DNA from: JABEVB01 sp049965775
Lineage (GTDB): Bacteria > Planctomycetota > Phycisphaerae > WQYP01
Reading direction: 5' to 3'
Length of the DNA: 27,776 bases
Assembly (NCBI GenBank): GCA_049965775.1
Contig: JBMFVX010000029.1
Span: forward strand, 1 to 27,776
Made by a program: the position numbers and the translations under genes. The notes under the pieces were generated by a model. The model was not told the DNA's origin. It was given only the letters and a program-made list of their open reading frames with translations, and did not search any database. Of this stretch, positions 7,019 through 16,239 are shown piece after piece. Each line of letters starts with the position of its first letter. The stretch's first letter is position 1.

Positions 7019-8824
7019 CTATTTGCTTTGAATTATTCCAACCGGCAGTGCCAGCAGCACGCGGTCTTGGCGCATCAGATGTACCATCTGCAGCATTTCG
7101 TCGGCCGCGCTGCGGTACTGCCGAGGCAGCCCGGCAAACACCGCCTGCAGCCCCGCCGGCAGGCTCGATTCCACATTAAACCGCTCGCGCAGCAACTCCA
7201 CCAGGCTCTTGGCCTTGGGGTAAATAACCACGTCATAATGCGCGGGCAAATGCTCCTGCCGGGCGGCCATGGCAATAACATCCTGCAGAGAACCGGTGTT
7301 GTCTACCAGGCCGGCTTTGATGGCCGCCGTGCCGGTAAAAAGCCGCCCACGGGCAACAGCACTGATGTCGGCGATTTTTTTGCCGCGACCCTCAAGCACG
7401 CGCCGCGTGAATAAATGGTATGTTTGGCGCATAAGCTGCTCCACATATTGCCGCTCGGCCGGTGTGAACGGCTGCGTGCTGTTAAAAAGGTCTGCGTGCT
7501 CGCCCTTGGCAAATGTTTGCAGCTTAAGGCCTACCATGTTAAACAGGCCCTGCATCACCACTTTGCCCCCCACCACCCCAATCGAGCCGGTGATAGTCGC
7601 GGGATCGGCTGTTATGCTTTCGCCCGCGGTGGCAATGTAGTAGCCGCCGCTGGCCGCCTCGCTGCCCATCGAAACCAACAGCGGCTTTTCTTTACCGGCC
7701 GCATGTAGAATTTGCCAGATATCTTCGCTCGCTTCGGCGGAGCCGCCGGGCGAATCTATCCGCAGCACAATGGCCTTAATGCGTGGATTGGCGAGCGCTG
7801 CCTTTACGTTGCGTTCTATGCGGGCGGGGGTTACACCCTGGTCATCTGCCATACCGCTGGCTGAATCATCGGAAATAACGCCATCAGCAAAAATAACGGC
7901 GACGGCCGGCGTGTGGGTCACATGATGCCGCGGCGGCGAACCCAATAACTGAAATAGCGCAAAAGGGCTGCTCAAATCAACCTTTGCTTTTTTCGGCCCG
8001 GCATAATCGGCCAGCAGCGTGCACCCGCCCACAAAATGCCTCTGCACATACTTGCCCGCCTGCTGCGGGTTTACCAGCACATCCACCAGGCCCATTTTTT
8101 TGGCGGCAACACCATCAAACCACCCCTGATCTATAGCTGCTTCAACTTTGGCCGCGGTCAATGCAGGCCGATGATGCGCAATGGTGCTGACAATTTGCCC
8201 ATACCAACCCTGAATAAGTCCCTGCACCTGCGACGCAAAGGCCTTGCTCGCCTGCTGGCGCGTAAATGGCTCTTCGGCTCCTTTGAATTTACCGATTTGA
8301 ACCATGTCGGCCTGCACATGCAGCTTATCCAACAGCCCCTTAAAAAACATGAGCTGCAATTGCACGCCCGGCAAAAATACGTTGCCATGCGGCGGCATCA
8401 GCACAGTATCAGCGTGGCAGGCGAGCAGATAGGTGTTGGTGTCAAAATCGCTTGCGTACACAGCCACTTGTTTGCCATGGGTCTTTAGCGCATCAAGCAG
8501 ATTGCCGAGTTCCTGCTCCTGCGCCAAGTTCAACGAAAACGAACGCAAATTTAAGAATACGCCCGCGAGTTGCGGGTCGTGTTCCGCGGAGGTAAGCCGA
8601 TGCATCAATCCCGTCAGCGACGATGGCCGCTGCTGCCCGCCCGATAGCAATGATGAAAGCGTCAGCGAGAAGCCGCTGGGGTAATTGGCCAGCGTACCCC
8701 TGAGAGTAAGTTCGGCAACCTGTTTAGGTGCGGCGGCGGTGGCCGTAGGCCCAAACGCCAGCAGGCCGGCCAGCGGCAAGGCCAGGGCTGCAACTCGTGC
8801 CAATAAACGGAGGATATTACGCAT
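7019..8824 (-). CDS. sppA: Signal peptide peptidase SppA, 67-kDa type
   Basis: SppA is a serine/lysine protease of family S49 that degrades cleaved signal peptides in the cell envelope. The ATG at 8824 is preceded by GAGG with 6 nt spacing and gives 601 residues. An N-terminal signal or anchor segment (about 3-31, ending ATAAA) is followed by two tandem ClpP-like domains, as in E. coli SppA. Lys181 in IGKFKGAEEPF aligns with the general base, and Ser390 in EAASGGYY is the nucleophile. The IDSPGGS motif (about 354-360) precedes it. The gene lies 186 nt downstream of the prepilin-like gene on the same strand; no strong separate promoter was seen. Confidence 0.92.
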   Translation of the reverse strand: MRNILRLLARVAALALPLAGLLAFGPTATAAAPKQVAELTLRGTLANYPSGFSLTLSSLLSGGQQRPSSLTGLMHRLTSAEHDPQLAGVFLNLRSFSLNLAQEQELGNLLDALKTHGKQVAVYASDFDTNTYLLACHADTVLMPPHGNVFLPGVQLQLMFFKGLLDKLHVQADMVQIGKFKGAEEPFTRQQASKAFASQVQGLIQGWYGQIVSTIAHHRPALTAAKVEAAIDQGWFDGVAAKKMGLVDVLVNPQQAGKYVQRHFVGGCTLLADYAGPKKAKVDLSSPFALFQLLGSPPRHHVTHTPAVAVIFADGVISDDSASGMADDQGVTPARIERNVKAALANPRIKAIVLRIDSPGGSAEASEDIWQILHAAGKEKPLLVSMGSEAASGGYYIATAGESITADPATITGSIGVVGGKVVMQGLFNMVGLKLQTFAKGEHADLFNSTQPFTPAERQYVEQLMRQTYHLFTRRVLEGRGKKIADISAVARGRLFTGTAAIKAGLVDNTGSLQDVIAMAARQEHLPAHYDVVIYPKAKSLVELLRERFNVESSLPAGLQAVFAGLPRQYRSAADEMLQMVHLMRQDRVLLALPVGIIQSK

Positions 8825-9010
8825 GAGGTACCTCGTAAAAAATGGGAGTGCGTTGTTGCCATTACCGGGATTATGTATCTGACCGGCGGCGGGTTCGGCG
8901 AACCAGATAAACGCCATCAGTTAGCTCTAGAGATTAGCAGCAGGCGATAGGCTTGTGCAAGCAGGCCCCCCTTTGGCGAACAAGTGGACGCAATGCCAGG
9001 CAAACCGAAC

Positions 9011-9703
9011 TCATGGCTCGTAGGAATAGATGTACTGCGCTGTCGGGCTGTTGTTGATGTTGGCGATCGCGCCCGCGGGGCCATCTACCCCAAAACTGTA
9101 AAAATAGGGAGCGTGCGGTGCGGCTGCGGGCAGCGTTGAGCTTGCCATCCCACTGGGCACATACGACGGCTGGGCATCTTTGGTGGACGTAAATGTCAAA
9201 GTTACGGAGTCAATCGTGTACGGCGGGCTGGCAACCGGGTAGAAGGCCGGTGAGCTGTTAACGCTGGTTGGCGGCATGTATTGAATGGGATTGCCAAAAC
9301 CATCAAGCACTTCAACCACGCCGGTAAACTGGCCAGAGCCGCCTCCAGGCGGTGGAATCTGGCCCATCACCGTCGCGGTTGCAGGCAACTGCGTGATGAT
9401 GTTGGGATGCTGCTGCCAGATGCTTCCACCGGTTACCGCAAAGGCGTGCATCTGCTGGTACGCCACTAAAAAGTGCGCCATATCCACCGGATACGTATTC
9501 GTCTGATGATGCAACTGCAGCAGCGCCGCCTGCAGGTTGCGCAGTTCGGTATGCGTTACCGCAAGCCTGGCTTTTACGCGCACCTGCTCACCCACGGCCA
9601 ATACAATGGCAATGAGCACCACTATAATCAGAATGACCACCAGCATTTCGATGATGGTAAAACCACCCCGACTACCCTTACCAACTGTGTGTTTCGCACG
9701 CAT
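9011..9703 (-). CDS. Prepilin-type (type II secretion / type IV pilin-like) protein
   Basis: This is a secreted pilin- or pseudopilin-like protein of 230 residues. The leader ends SRGG|FTIIEM, the consensus for prepilin peptidase: cleavage would follow Gly14, Phe15 would be methylated, and the conserved Glu falls at mature position 5. A strongly hydrophobic helix (about 19-39) and an amphipathic helix follow. The C-terminal domain is rich in Pro, Ser, Thr and Gly with GFGNPIQY and FGVDGPAG segments, as seen in planctomycete prepilin-like proteins related to major pseudopilins. The ATG at 9703 has GAGG 5 nt upstream. No other pilus or secretion gene is nearby. It appears to have its own promoter at 9768-9794. 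Confidence 0.85.
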   Translation of the reverse strand: MRAKHTVGKGSRGGFTIIEMLVVILIIVVLIAIVLAVGEQVRVKARLAVTHTELRNLQAALLQLHHQTNTYPVDMAHFLVAYQQMHAFAVTGGSIWQQHPNIITQLPATATVMGQIPPPGGGSGQFTGVVEVLDGFGNPIQYMPPTSVNSSPAFYPVASPPYTIDSVTLTFTSTKDAQPSYVPSGMASSTLPAAAPHAPYFYSFGVDGPAGAIANINNSPTAQYIYSYEP

Positions 9704-9767
9704 ATCAACCTCACGCACCAGCAAATTAACACCCTGCTTTGCCAATGGTTCATCGGCCGCATATGCA

Positions 9768-9794
9768 AGTATAACACAAGCATACCGGCGACAA
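9768..9794 (-). promoter_or_regulatory. Promoter of the prepilin-like gene
   Basis: On the minus strand, TATACT (9773-9768) is preceded by TGT, forming an extended -10. TTGTCG (9794-9789) lies 15 nt upstream. The short spacer is compensated by the extended -10. Transcription would start near 9761, giving a leader of about 58 nt. Confidence 0.45.
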
Positions 9795-9811
9795 GCAACA
9801 AAATTGGCGAT

Positions 9812-9846
9812 TATTTTCAAAAAATAGCGGCGAAAATATTGAAAAT
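9812..9846. repeat. AT-rich inverted repeat upstream of the prepilin promoter
   Basis: ATTTTCAA (9813-9820) and TTGAAAAT (9839-9846) are perfect inverted arms. A second pairing, TATTTTC (9812-9818) with GAAAATA (9832-9838), overlaps the first. The repeat begins 18 nt upstream of the -35 box, the usual position of an activator site or A/T-rich UP element. Confidence 0.4.
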
Positions 9847-9891
9847 GGCCTATAAAACGGCAGATATCCGGCTGAAAGGCTTTGGCAATGC

Positions 9892-10833
9892 TTACATGGC
9901 GATCCTGGTGCCAGCCTTTGCCAGCAGGCGTTGCACGTGCGCCTGCACCTCGGCCACGGGCAGCGTGGCCCAATCGCCCACAGGTGCTTGAGCAACCTGC
10001 ACCTGCGGCCCCAGCGGACGCCATACATCGGCCGGGCTTGGACCAAATAGCACAAGCGACGGTATGCCCATCTCGCCGGCAAGATGGCTTACACCGCTGT
10101 CGTTGCCGATGTAGGCCCGCGCCGCCGCCAGCCGGTCGGCCAATTCGCATAAAGACGGATGCCGATGCACCGCGAAAGCAGCGGTAAACGCGGCAATATC
10201 CCCGCAAGACCACCGATCCAATTCTACTTCGCCTAAAATGATTTCAACGGCAATATCAGCGGATGCGAGCCTGTGCGCCAGGGTTAAAAATTGTTCCGCA
10301 GGCCAACACTTCGCCCGCCCTCCGCTGCCTGGATGCAGCAGCACAGGACCATTGATATTAAGCCGCGGCACAGCGGCAACTGCGGGTATATCCAGCGGCT
10401 GCAGCTGGGTCTGCAGAAACTCAACCGCGTGCCCTTGCCAGTTTGATGGCGGGCGCGGGTTTACAAATAATACACTGTCACTTTTGCAGATCGCGCGGAC
10501 ATTTTCCGCCCAGGCATCGCTGCCGCTGCTGACCATGCTGATGAGCACATCGCAATTCAGCCAGGCTGGACGGCGCGGTGCGTACTCCAAAGCACCGGCG
10601 GCAAATAGCGCCGTTGCCTCAGGCGCATCGCCATCCGCATAGTCTTCGGCCACCTGAAGGTGAACCAATAACCGGCCAAACTCGCTGCGGGTTACGACGT
10701 GCCGCCGCGCCTGCGGAAACCTTTTGGCCATGCCCCGCAAGAGCGGACACAGCAACAGCGTATCGCCGAGTGCCCCGGCATGCACAATACAAATGCTGTT
10801 AACTGTTTCAGGCGATGCGAGGGTAAATGTCAC
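9892..10833 (-). CDS. Glycosyltransferase family 9 (heptosyltransferase-like)
   Basis: GT9 enzymes transfer heptose or related sugars from ADP-sugar donors onto lipopolysaccharide core or other glycoconjugates at the inner face of the inner membrane. The protein (313 residues) has the two-lobed GT-B pattern. The N-terminal lobe starts with ICIVHAGALGDTLLLCPLLR. The C-terminal lobe has VLLHPGSGGRAKCWP and the donor-site signature GNDSGVSHLAGEMGIPSLVLFGPS. The start is a GTG whose last bases overlap the mnmA stop (GTGA, 4 nt), indicating translational coupling. GGAAG lies upstream inside mnmA. The exact acceptor cannot be deduced. Confidence 0.9.
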   Translation of the reverse strand: MTFTLASPETVNSICIVHAGALGDTLLLCPLLRGMAKRFPQARRHVVTRSEFGRLLVHLQVAEDYADGDAPEATALFAAGALEYAPRRPAWLNCDVLISMVSSGSDAWAENVRAICKSDSVLFVNPRPPSNWQGHAVEFLQTQLQPLDIPAVAAVPRLNINGPVLLHPGSGGRAKCWPAEQFLTLAHRLASADIAVEIILGEVELDRWSCGDIAAFTAAFAVHRHPSLCELADRLAAARAYIGNDSGVSHLAGEMGIPSLVLFGPSPADVWRPLGPQVQVAQAPVGDWATLPVAEVQAHVQRLLAKAGTRIAM

Positions 10834-12005
10834 GATGACGCTTCCGCTTTTTCTGCTGCGGGCGCCTCGTCACAAATACGGTCAATCCAGGCGCCGCCCA
10901 GCAGGCGATCTCCGTCGTAACATGCCACGGCCTGCCCCGGCGTGATGGCCGCAACCGGTTGATCAAATTCCACCATGAGTTCATCCAGACCGTTTAGATA
11001 AGCTCGCGCCGGTTGCGCTGGAGAGTTGTAGCGCACCTTGGCCGTACAGGCGATGGGGCCGTCAGCATGAGGAGCCAGCCAGTTAACTTCGCGTGCCAGG
11101 AGCCGCCGATGCAGCAACTCCTGGCGCGGGCCTACCTGCACCGTGTTAGCGCCGGCATCAATGTTGGTGACATAAATTGGGTAGCCAAACGCGACGCCTA
11201 CACCCCGCCGCTGCCCCAGGGTAAAGCCCTGATGCCCTTCATGCCGCCCCACCACCTTGCCCGAGCCATCCACAATATCGCCGGCCCGCACCGTTTGCGG
11301 CGACTTTCGCTTAACTAACCCAAAATAGTCGTTGTCGGGGACGAAACATATTTCCTGCGAGTCGGGCTTGTCGAAAACGGGCAGCCCCAGTTCGCGAGCC
11401 ATGGCCCGCACCTCCGACTTTGGATAATCGCCGATGGGCAGCAGCATACGCGGCAGTTCCGCCGGGGGCACGCCAAAAAGTACATAGCTCTGGTCTTTGG
11501 CGCTGTCTATGCCACGCAATATTTGCGGCCCGCCAACGGCATCGTGCACAATGCGGGCATAGTGGCCGGTGGCGACATAGTCAGCCCCGACGGCACGGGC
11601 GTACTGGGCCAATTTACCGAACTTAAGGTACTCGTTGCACCGCACGCACGGGTTGGGCGTGCGACCGCGATTGTACTCGCCGACAAAATAATCAATGATG
11701 CGGCCAAAATCGTTCTGAAAGTTTAGCGCGTAAAATGGAATGTTTAGCAGCCCGGCAACATAGCGGGCGTCGGCGGCATCGCCGGTGGAACAACACCCTT
11801 GATGATGCGCCTTGGCCGCCTTAGCCTTCTGCGGAGAGCAGGCCACCAGCTCCGGCTGCTCTGATAGCGTCTGCCCGCCAAGTTCGCCGCCGAGTCGCAT
11901 GAAGACACCAATGCAGTTGTAGCCCTGGCGCTGCAAAAGCGCCGCCGCCACGGAAGAATCTACCCCGCCCGACATGGCAACCACGACTGTTTTTTTATTG
12001 GTCAT
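10830..12005 (-). CDS. mnmA: tRNA-specific 2-thiouridylase MnmA
   Basis: MnmA adenylates and thiolates U34 of Lys, Glu and Gln tRNAs, the s2 part of mnm5s2U. From the ATG at 12005 the protein has 391 residues. It shows the PP-loop SGGVDS (12-17), the catalytic Cys120 in NPCVRCN, Cys220 in DSQEICFV, and the C-terminal beta-barrel (GQRRGVGVAFG onwards). A GTG at 12014 would add three residues; neither start has a strong ribosome binding site. The segment before GCCSTGDAADAR is about 20 residues longer than in E. coli MnmA. It lies downstream of the two ABC exporter genes and overlaps the GT9 gene by 4 nt. Confidence 0.95.
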   Translation of the reverse strand: MTNKKTVVVAMSGGVDSSVAAALLQRQGYNCIGVFMRLGGELGGQTLSEQPELVACSPQKAKAAKAHHQGCCSTGDAADARYVAGLLNIPFYALNFQNDFGRIIDYFVGEYNRGRTPNPCVRCNEYLKFGKLAQYARAVGADYVATGHYARIVHDAVGGPQILRGIDSAKDQSYVLFGVPPAELPRMLLPIGDYPKSEVRAMARELGLPVFDKPDSQEICFVPDNDYFGLVKRKSPQTVRAGDIVDGSGKVVGRHEGHQGFTLGQRRGVGVAFGYPIYVTNIDAGANTVQVGPRQELLHRRLLAREVNWLAPHADGPIACTAKVRYNSPAQPARAYLNGLDELMVEFDQPVAAITPGQAVACYDGDRLLGGAWIDRICDEAPAAEKAEASS

Positions 12006-12149
12006 TGTCGGCACGTTTTACCACACGTTGTTGCATCCACCAGTCTCTTGCCGCCTACGGCTGCCACAGCGCAACACCCGCGCAGAGCAATTACCCCGGT
12101 AAGCCAGGGGTTCGCGCTTTGCGCATCGCCCCGACTTGGCAGCTTGAAG

Positions 12150-12158
12150 ATTTTACCA
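12150..12158 (-). promoter_or_regulatory. Possible extended -10 promoter for mnmA
   Basis: On the minus strand TGGTAAAAT (12158-12150) fits an extended -10 element in the 189-nt spacer between the ABC genes and mnmA. No good -35 accompanies it, so the call is tentative. Transcription would start near 12143. Confidence 0.3.
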
Positions 12159-12194
12159 TATCGGCAGTGTTAAAACTCGATGCAATGGCCGGTA

Positions 12195-14207
12195 TCAGGT
12201 TTGGGTAAACTCCCGGTACAGTGCGGCATAGCGACCATTGAGCGCCAGCAATTCGCGATGGCTGCCCCTTTCAATAATACGGCCATGATCCAGCACCAGC
12301 ACCAGGTTGGCATTGACAATCGTGCTTAGCCGATGGGCCACAATAAACGTGGTGCGGTTGGCGACAAGCTTTTCGATGGCTTGCTGCAGCAGCAGTTCGG
12401 TATGGGTGTCTACGGCACTTGTGGCTTCATCGAGCAGCAAAATGCGCGGGTTGGCCAAAAACGCCCGCGTAAAGCAAATGAGCTGCCGCTGGCCAAGGCT
12501 CAGCGATCCGCCGCGCTCACCCACTTCGGTGTCAAAGCCGTTTTTAAGCCGCTCTATCGCCTCGTAACTGTTAAGCTGCCGGGCTGCTTCAAGCACGTCG
12601 GCACGCGTGGCCTGCGGCCGGGCATAACGAATGTTGTCGAGCACGGTTCCGCTGAATAAATAGTTATTCTGCGAAACAATGCCCATCTGCTTATGCAGGC
12701 TCTCGCCGGTCACCGCGGCGATGTCCCGCCCATCCACAAGAATGCGTCCGCTTTGCGGTTGATAAAAGCGGCAGATCAAACTCACAATAGTAGATTTTCC
12801 GCACCCCGTATGGCCCACCAGCGCCACGGTTTGCCCGGCAGCCACGGCGAACGAAATATCATGCAGCACCGGCTTGTCGGGTGAATAGCTGAAGTTTACA
12901 TGCTCAAACTCGACATCGCCGCGCAGCGGCGGCAGCACGATTGCATCGGCAATATCTTTAACCTGCGGCTGCAGGGCCAACAGCGCCTGCACACGCTCGG
13001 CACATGCCATGGCCATCATGCTGTCGTTGTAAAAATTGCCGAAGTTTATGACCGGCCCCATGAACCAATCCCAGTAAATATAGGCCGCGACCAGTTTGCC
13101 GACCGTAAATGGATGCGGGGCCGCGTGCAGCGCCGTATGCAGCACCAGGTACGAGCCAAAAAGCAGAATAATGACTTTGCCCAAAAAGCCGATAACCCCA
13201 AGCAACGGCTGATACACACCGTTGATGACCGCCACCTGCAGGTTGTTGGCGGTGTTTATTTCCTGCAGATCGTTGAAAGCCTCCAGATTTTCATCCTGAC
13301 GATTAAAGGCCGCCACCACGCGCGTGCCCGAAATATTTTCAGCCAGGTTGGTGCTCACGCGTGTAAAGCCCTCGCGCGAGCGCCGCCATGCCGCCCCAAT
13401 GCGCCGGCGATAAACGTTGTTAAGCACATACAGCACCGGCCCAAGCCAGAGCACAGCCAGGCCAATGCGCCAATCGAGCAGCAGCAGAATGCCCGCGGCG
13501 ATCAGCATGAGAAGTACGTTGCCGATCAGCGTGTTGATACCCCATACAATGGTTTGGTACATCGAATCTATATCGCTGGTGCCACGGGTTAAAATTCGGC
13601 CGAACTTGGTGCGATCATAGTAACTCATCGAAAGCGCCTGAAGGTGATTAAACACGCGCTTTCGCAGGGCAAAGAGTACATTTTCGCCGATGCGGCAGGT
13701 GGTGGCGATGCCATAGCGCTGCAGCAGCAGCGACAGCAGCATGGTGACGGCCCACAGCGCAATCGTGAGCGCTATATTCAGATACGCCAGCGAATGGCCT
13801 GAAAGCTGCCGAAGCTCATGCCCCCATGGCGCATGAACATATCCCAATACAGCGGCCGCAATGCTCGCCTGCAGATTAGCCGCCTTGCCAGGAATGTCGG
13901 TATCTATGAGTTGCTGCATGTACCGCGGGGTAATCATTTCCAGCAGGTTCACCAGAAAGCCCACCACCGTCGTCCAGGCATAGAGTCGCCAGTATGGCCG
14001 CATCCATTCCAAAATGCCGCGAATAACCTTCCAATCGAGCGGCTTGTAGTCGGCTTCATGTTCAGGCCCGGCCGCCGGGTCGCGCGAACCGCTTTGGGCC
14101 CGCGAGCCTCCGCCAATGCCCCCAGGGTATAACCGCCCACCGGCCACCCAGTTGAGCATGCGTTGCGGCACGGTAAGACGTGCGGGTGATGAAACAGTGC
14201 TTATCAT
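12195..14207 (-). CDS. ABC exporter half-transporter B (canonical ATP site subunit)
   Basis: This is a fused membrane and ATPase subunit of the multidrug/lipid exporter type, 670 residues. A polar N-terminus (1-60) precedes six expected helices (about 75-395). The ATPase domain follows: Walker A GHTGCGKS (465-472), Q-loop near VSQNN (511-515), signature LSLGQ (569-573), Walker B ILLLDE (589-594) with the catalytic Glu present, and an H-loop in IVAHRLST. The signature departs from LSGGQ. Its partner gene upstream has the opposite pattern, which is the arrangement of asymmetric heterodimeric exporters. The ATG overlaps the partner's stop as ATGA, so the two are translationally coupled. The substrate is unknown. 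Confidence 0.92.
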   Translation of the reverse strand: MISTVSSPARLTVPQRMLNWVAGGRLYPGGIGGGSRAQSGSRDPAAGPEHEADYKPLDWKVIRGILEWMRPYWRLYAWTTVVGFLVNLLEMITPRYMQQLIDTDIPGKAANLQASIAAAVLGYVHAPWGHELRQLSGHSLAYLNIALTIALWAVTMLLSLLLQRYGIATTCRIGENVLFALRKRVFNHLQALSMSYYDRTKFGRILTRGTSDIDSMYQTIVWGINTLIGNVLLMLIAAGILLLLDWRIGLAVLWLGPVLYVLNNVYRRRIGAAWRRSREGFTRVSTNLAENISGTRVVAAFNRQDENLEAFNDLQEINTANNLQVAVINGVYQPLLGVIGFLGKVIILLFGSYLVLHTALHAAPHPFTVGKLVAAYIYWDWFMGPVINFGNFYNDSMMAMACAERVQALLALQPQVKDIADAIVLPPLRGDVEFEHVNFSYSPDKPVLHDISFAVAAGQTVALVGHTGCGKSTIVSLICRFYQPQSGRILVDGRDIAAVTGESLHKQMGIVSQNNYLFSGTVLDNIRYARPQATRADVLEAARQLNSYEAIERLKNGFDTEVGERGGSLSLGQRQLICFTRAFLANPRILLLDEATSAVDTHTELLLQQAIEKLVANRTTFIVAHRLSTIVNANLVLVLDHGRIIERGSHRELLALNGRYAALYREFTQT

Positions 14208-16216
14208 GGCAAAATCTCCGGCACAACACCGGTGGCCGCACCCAGACGCGGCCGCGTTTCGGCCAGAAGCGAGTTTTCATCGCCGGCAAGCTGCAGCCGG
14301 GCGATGTCACGGTAATGCCCCGCCTGTTTTATAAGCTGCTCATGCGTGCCCATTTGGGTAATGCGGCCGTCTTCAAGCACCAGAACCATATTGGCGGCCT
14401 TTACCGTGCTGAGCCGGTGCGCAATCACCATGACGGTACGATGCGCCATAACCAGCGCGAGTGCCCGGCGAATGAGCTTTTCTGTTTCGGGGTCTACCGC
14501 AGCCAGGGCATCGTCAAGAACCAGAATACGCGGGTTGGCCACAATTGCGCGTGCTATGGCCAGCCGCTGCCGCTGCCCGCCGGACAACGTGGCACCGCGC
14601 TCGCCTAAAATGGTCTCATACCCGTACGGAAGTTCCATGATAAATTCGTGTGCCTGAGCAATGCGCGCCGCGGCTTCAATTTCGCCGTCGGTGGCGCTCG
14701 CGTGTCCGTAGCGGATATTGGCTGCGACCGTATCAGAAAATAAAAACGTTTCCTGAAATACAAAGCCGACGCTGTCGCGAACGCTTGCCAGCCGCGCGGT
14801 TTTGATGTCGCAGCCGTCAATGCAAATAGCACCGCTTTGCGGGTCGTAAAAGCGGGCCAGCAATTGCACCAGCGTAGATTTACCTGCCCCGGTAGGCCCG
14901 ACCAGGGCAATCACCGAACCGCCCGGCGCAGAAAACGTAACATCATGCAGCACCGGATGCCGGGCCGAATAGCCAAAGCTGACGTTCCTGAACTCAATAG
15001 CGCCTTCGCCGGCAGGCAGCGGCGGAGCGTCGGGCAATTGCTCAATGGTGGGCGGCGCACAGAGGATTTCAAAAAATCGCCGGGCCGAAACAATAGCCTG
15101 CTGATACTGCGTGCTGATCTGATTGAGCTGCTGCAGCCGGCTGAGAATATTGCCCATCGCCACGCCAAACACAATCAGGTCGCCGACCTGCAGGCTTCCG
15201 CGCACCACTAAAATGCTTCCCAGCCAGAACAACGTAAGGCTCGATGCAATGGCAATACCCCGAAAAATCGGCACAAAGTTGCTGTACATGCCCACGTTCT
15301 GCATAACATGGCCGTAAAATACGTCGGCGGTCTGATTGTATTTTTTTACTTCGGTTGTTTCAGTGGCGAAAGCCTTAACCACATGCACGCCGGCGACGTT
15401 TTCGCTCAGCACCGTTACGAGTTCATCGCCGGACGCCATCAACCGCTTTTGAATGGGTTGCACCCGCCGACTGAAATGCCGCAGGTACATAAACCAAAAA
15501 GGCGTGGGCAAGAGCGCCACAAGGCCAATCCACGGGTTGATGCTCCAGAGGAGAATATCATAACCGATAACATACAGAACAATTTCAGTAATTTGCACCA
15601 GCGATAGGTTTACAAAAAAGCGGATATTGTGCAGGTCGGATAAAGCCCGGTTGATCAATTGCCCGCTCGGGTGCACGTCATGAAAGCCAAAGCCCACACG
15701 CTGAAGCTGGTCGTAAACCGCGGCCCGCATGTGATACACCATATCCATACTCAACCGCGTGTTGACAATATTTCGCAGAAGCCCGTTAAAGCTCGAACCC
15801 ACCACCAGTGCCGTCAGGACCGCTATCAGCAGCACCACGTGCCGCAGCGGCCCGGCAAACAATTGCCCCGCAGACCGGCCGGCGGCGTCGGCGACATTAG
15901 CTGTGTGGAGATGATCTTTTACCTGATCAATAATAATGCGTGTTAAATTGGCCGCCGAGGTATCCAGCAGTACCGCCACGGCTACCAGCGCGCAGGCCAC
16001 AATGGCCGTCGCTTTTACGGGGCGCACAAATTGAAACATGCGTTTGAGGAGTTCGGCATTTGTCAGGCCGCCACCCTCCGGCAAGCTGTCTTGGCTCTGA
16101 GAGTTCATGCCAGGCTGTCTGGCCCCGCGCGGCGGCGCCACCTCTGACGATTGACCCGCAGGCACCTCGCCCTTTGCCCGCCTGCCACGGCCAAATAAAC
16201 GAAACATTAAACCCAT
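14204..16216 (-). CDS. ABC exporter half-transporter A (degenerate ATP site subunit)
   Basis: This is an exporter half-transporter (membrane domain plus ATPase), about 670 residues from the ATG at 16216. Other possible starts are 16207 (ATG) and 16252 (TTG); no ribosome binding site decides between them. The N-terminal 50 residues are Arg/Pro/Gly-rich and cytoplasmic. Helices lie at about 70-375. Walker A GPTGAGKS is at about 440-447, the canonical signature LSGGQ at 544-548, and the H-loop is in VIAHRLST. Walker B reads ILVLDD (564-569), so the catalytic Glu is replaced by Asp. That substitution, with a normal LSGGQ, marks the degenerate-site subunit of heterodimers such as TAP1 or TM287. 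The stop overlaps the start of the partner gene. Confidence 0.92.
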   Translation of the reverse strand: MGLMFRLFGRGRRAKGEVPAGQSSEVAPPRGARQPGMNSQSQDSLPEGGGLTNAELLKRMFQFVRPVKATAIVACALVAVAVLLDTSAANLTRIIIDQVKDHLHTANVADAAGRSAGQLFAGPLRHVVLLIAVLTALVVGSSFNGLLRNIVNTRLSMDMVYHMRAAVYDQLQRVGFGFHDVHPSGQLINRALSDLHNIRFFVNLSLVQITEIVLYVIGYDILLWSINPWIGLVALLPTPFWFMYLRHFSRRVQPIQKRLMASGDELVTVLSENVAGVHVVKAFATETTEVKKYNQTADVFYGHVMQNVGMYSNFVPIFRGIAIASSLTLFWLGSILVVRGSLQVGDLIVFGVAMGNILSRLQQLNQISTQYQQAIVSARRFFEILCAPPTIEQLPDAPPLPAGEGAIEFRNVSFGYSARHPVLHDVTFSAPGGSVIALVGPTGAGKSTLVQLLARFYDPQSGAICIDGCDIKTARLASVRDSVGFVFQETFLFSDTVAANIRYGHASATDGEIEAAARIAQAHEFIMELPYGYETILGERGATLSGGQRQRLAIARAIVANPRILVLDDALAAVDPETEKLIRRALALVMAHRTVMVIAHRLSTVKAANMVLVLEDGRITQMGTHEQLIKQAGHYRDIARLQLAGDENSLLAETRPRLGAATGVVPEILP

Positions 16217-16239
16217 GATGGCGAAAAATCCAAATCCAT
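16205..16239 (-). CDS. Possible 10-residue leader ORF before the ABC exporter genes
   Basis: A 10-codon frame begins at the ATG at 16239 and ends at the TAA 16209-16207. GAGGCGG lies a few bases upstream. The stop overlaps the ATG at 16207 of the exporter frame as TAATG, the geometry of coupled reinitiation. The encoded peptide is MDLDFSPSWV. It could be a leader peptide that sets the true exporter start at 16207, or chance. Confidence 0.25.

Noticed and set aside
7504..7522. TTGGCA...TTGC resembling a sigma-54 promoter
   Set aside because: The GG-GC spacing is one base short and it lies inside sppA in the antisense direction.
12900..13592. Long + frame opposite ABC exporter B
   Set aside because: It is the mirror of a well-supported gene, with no domain and no start signals.
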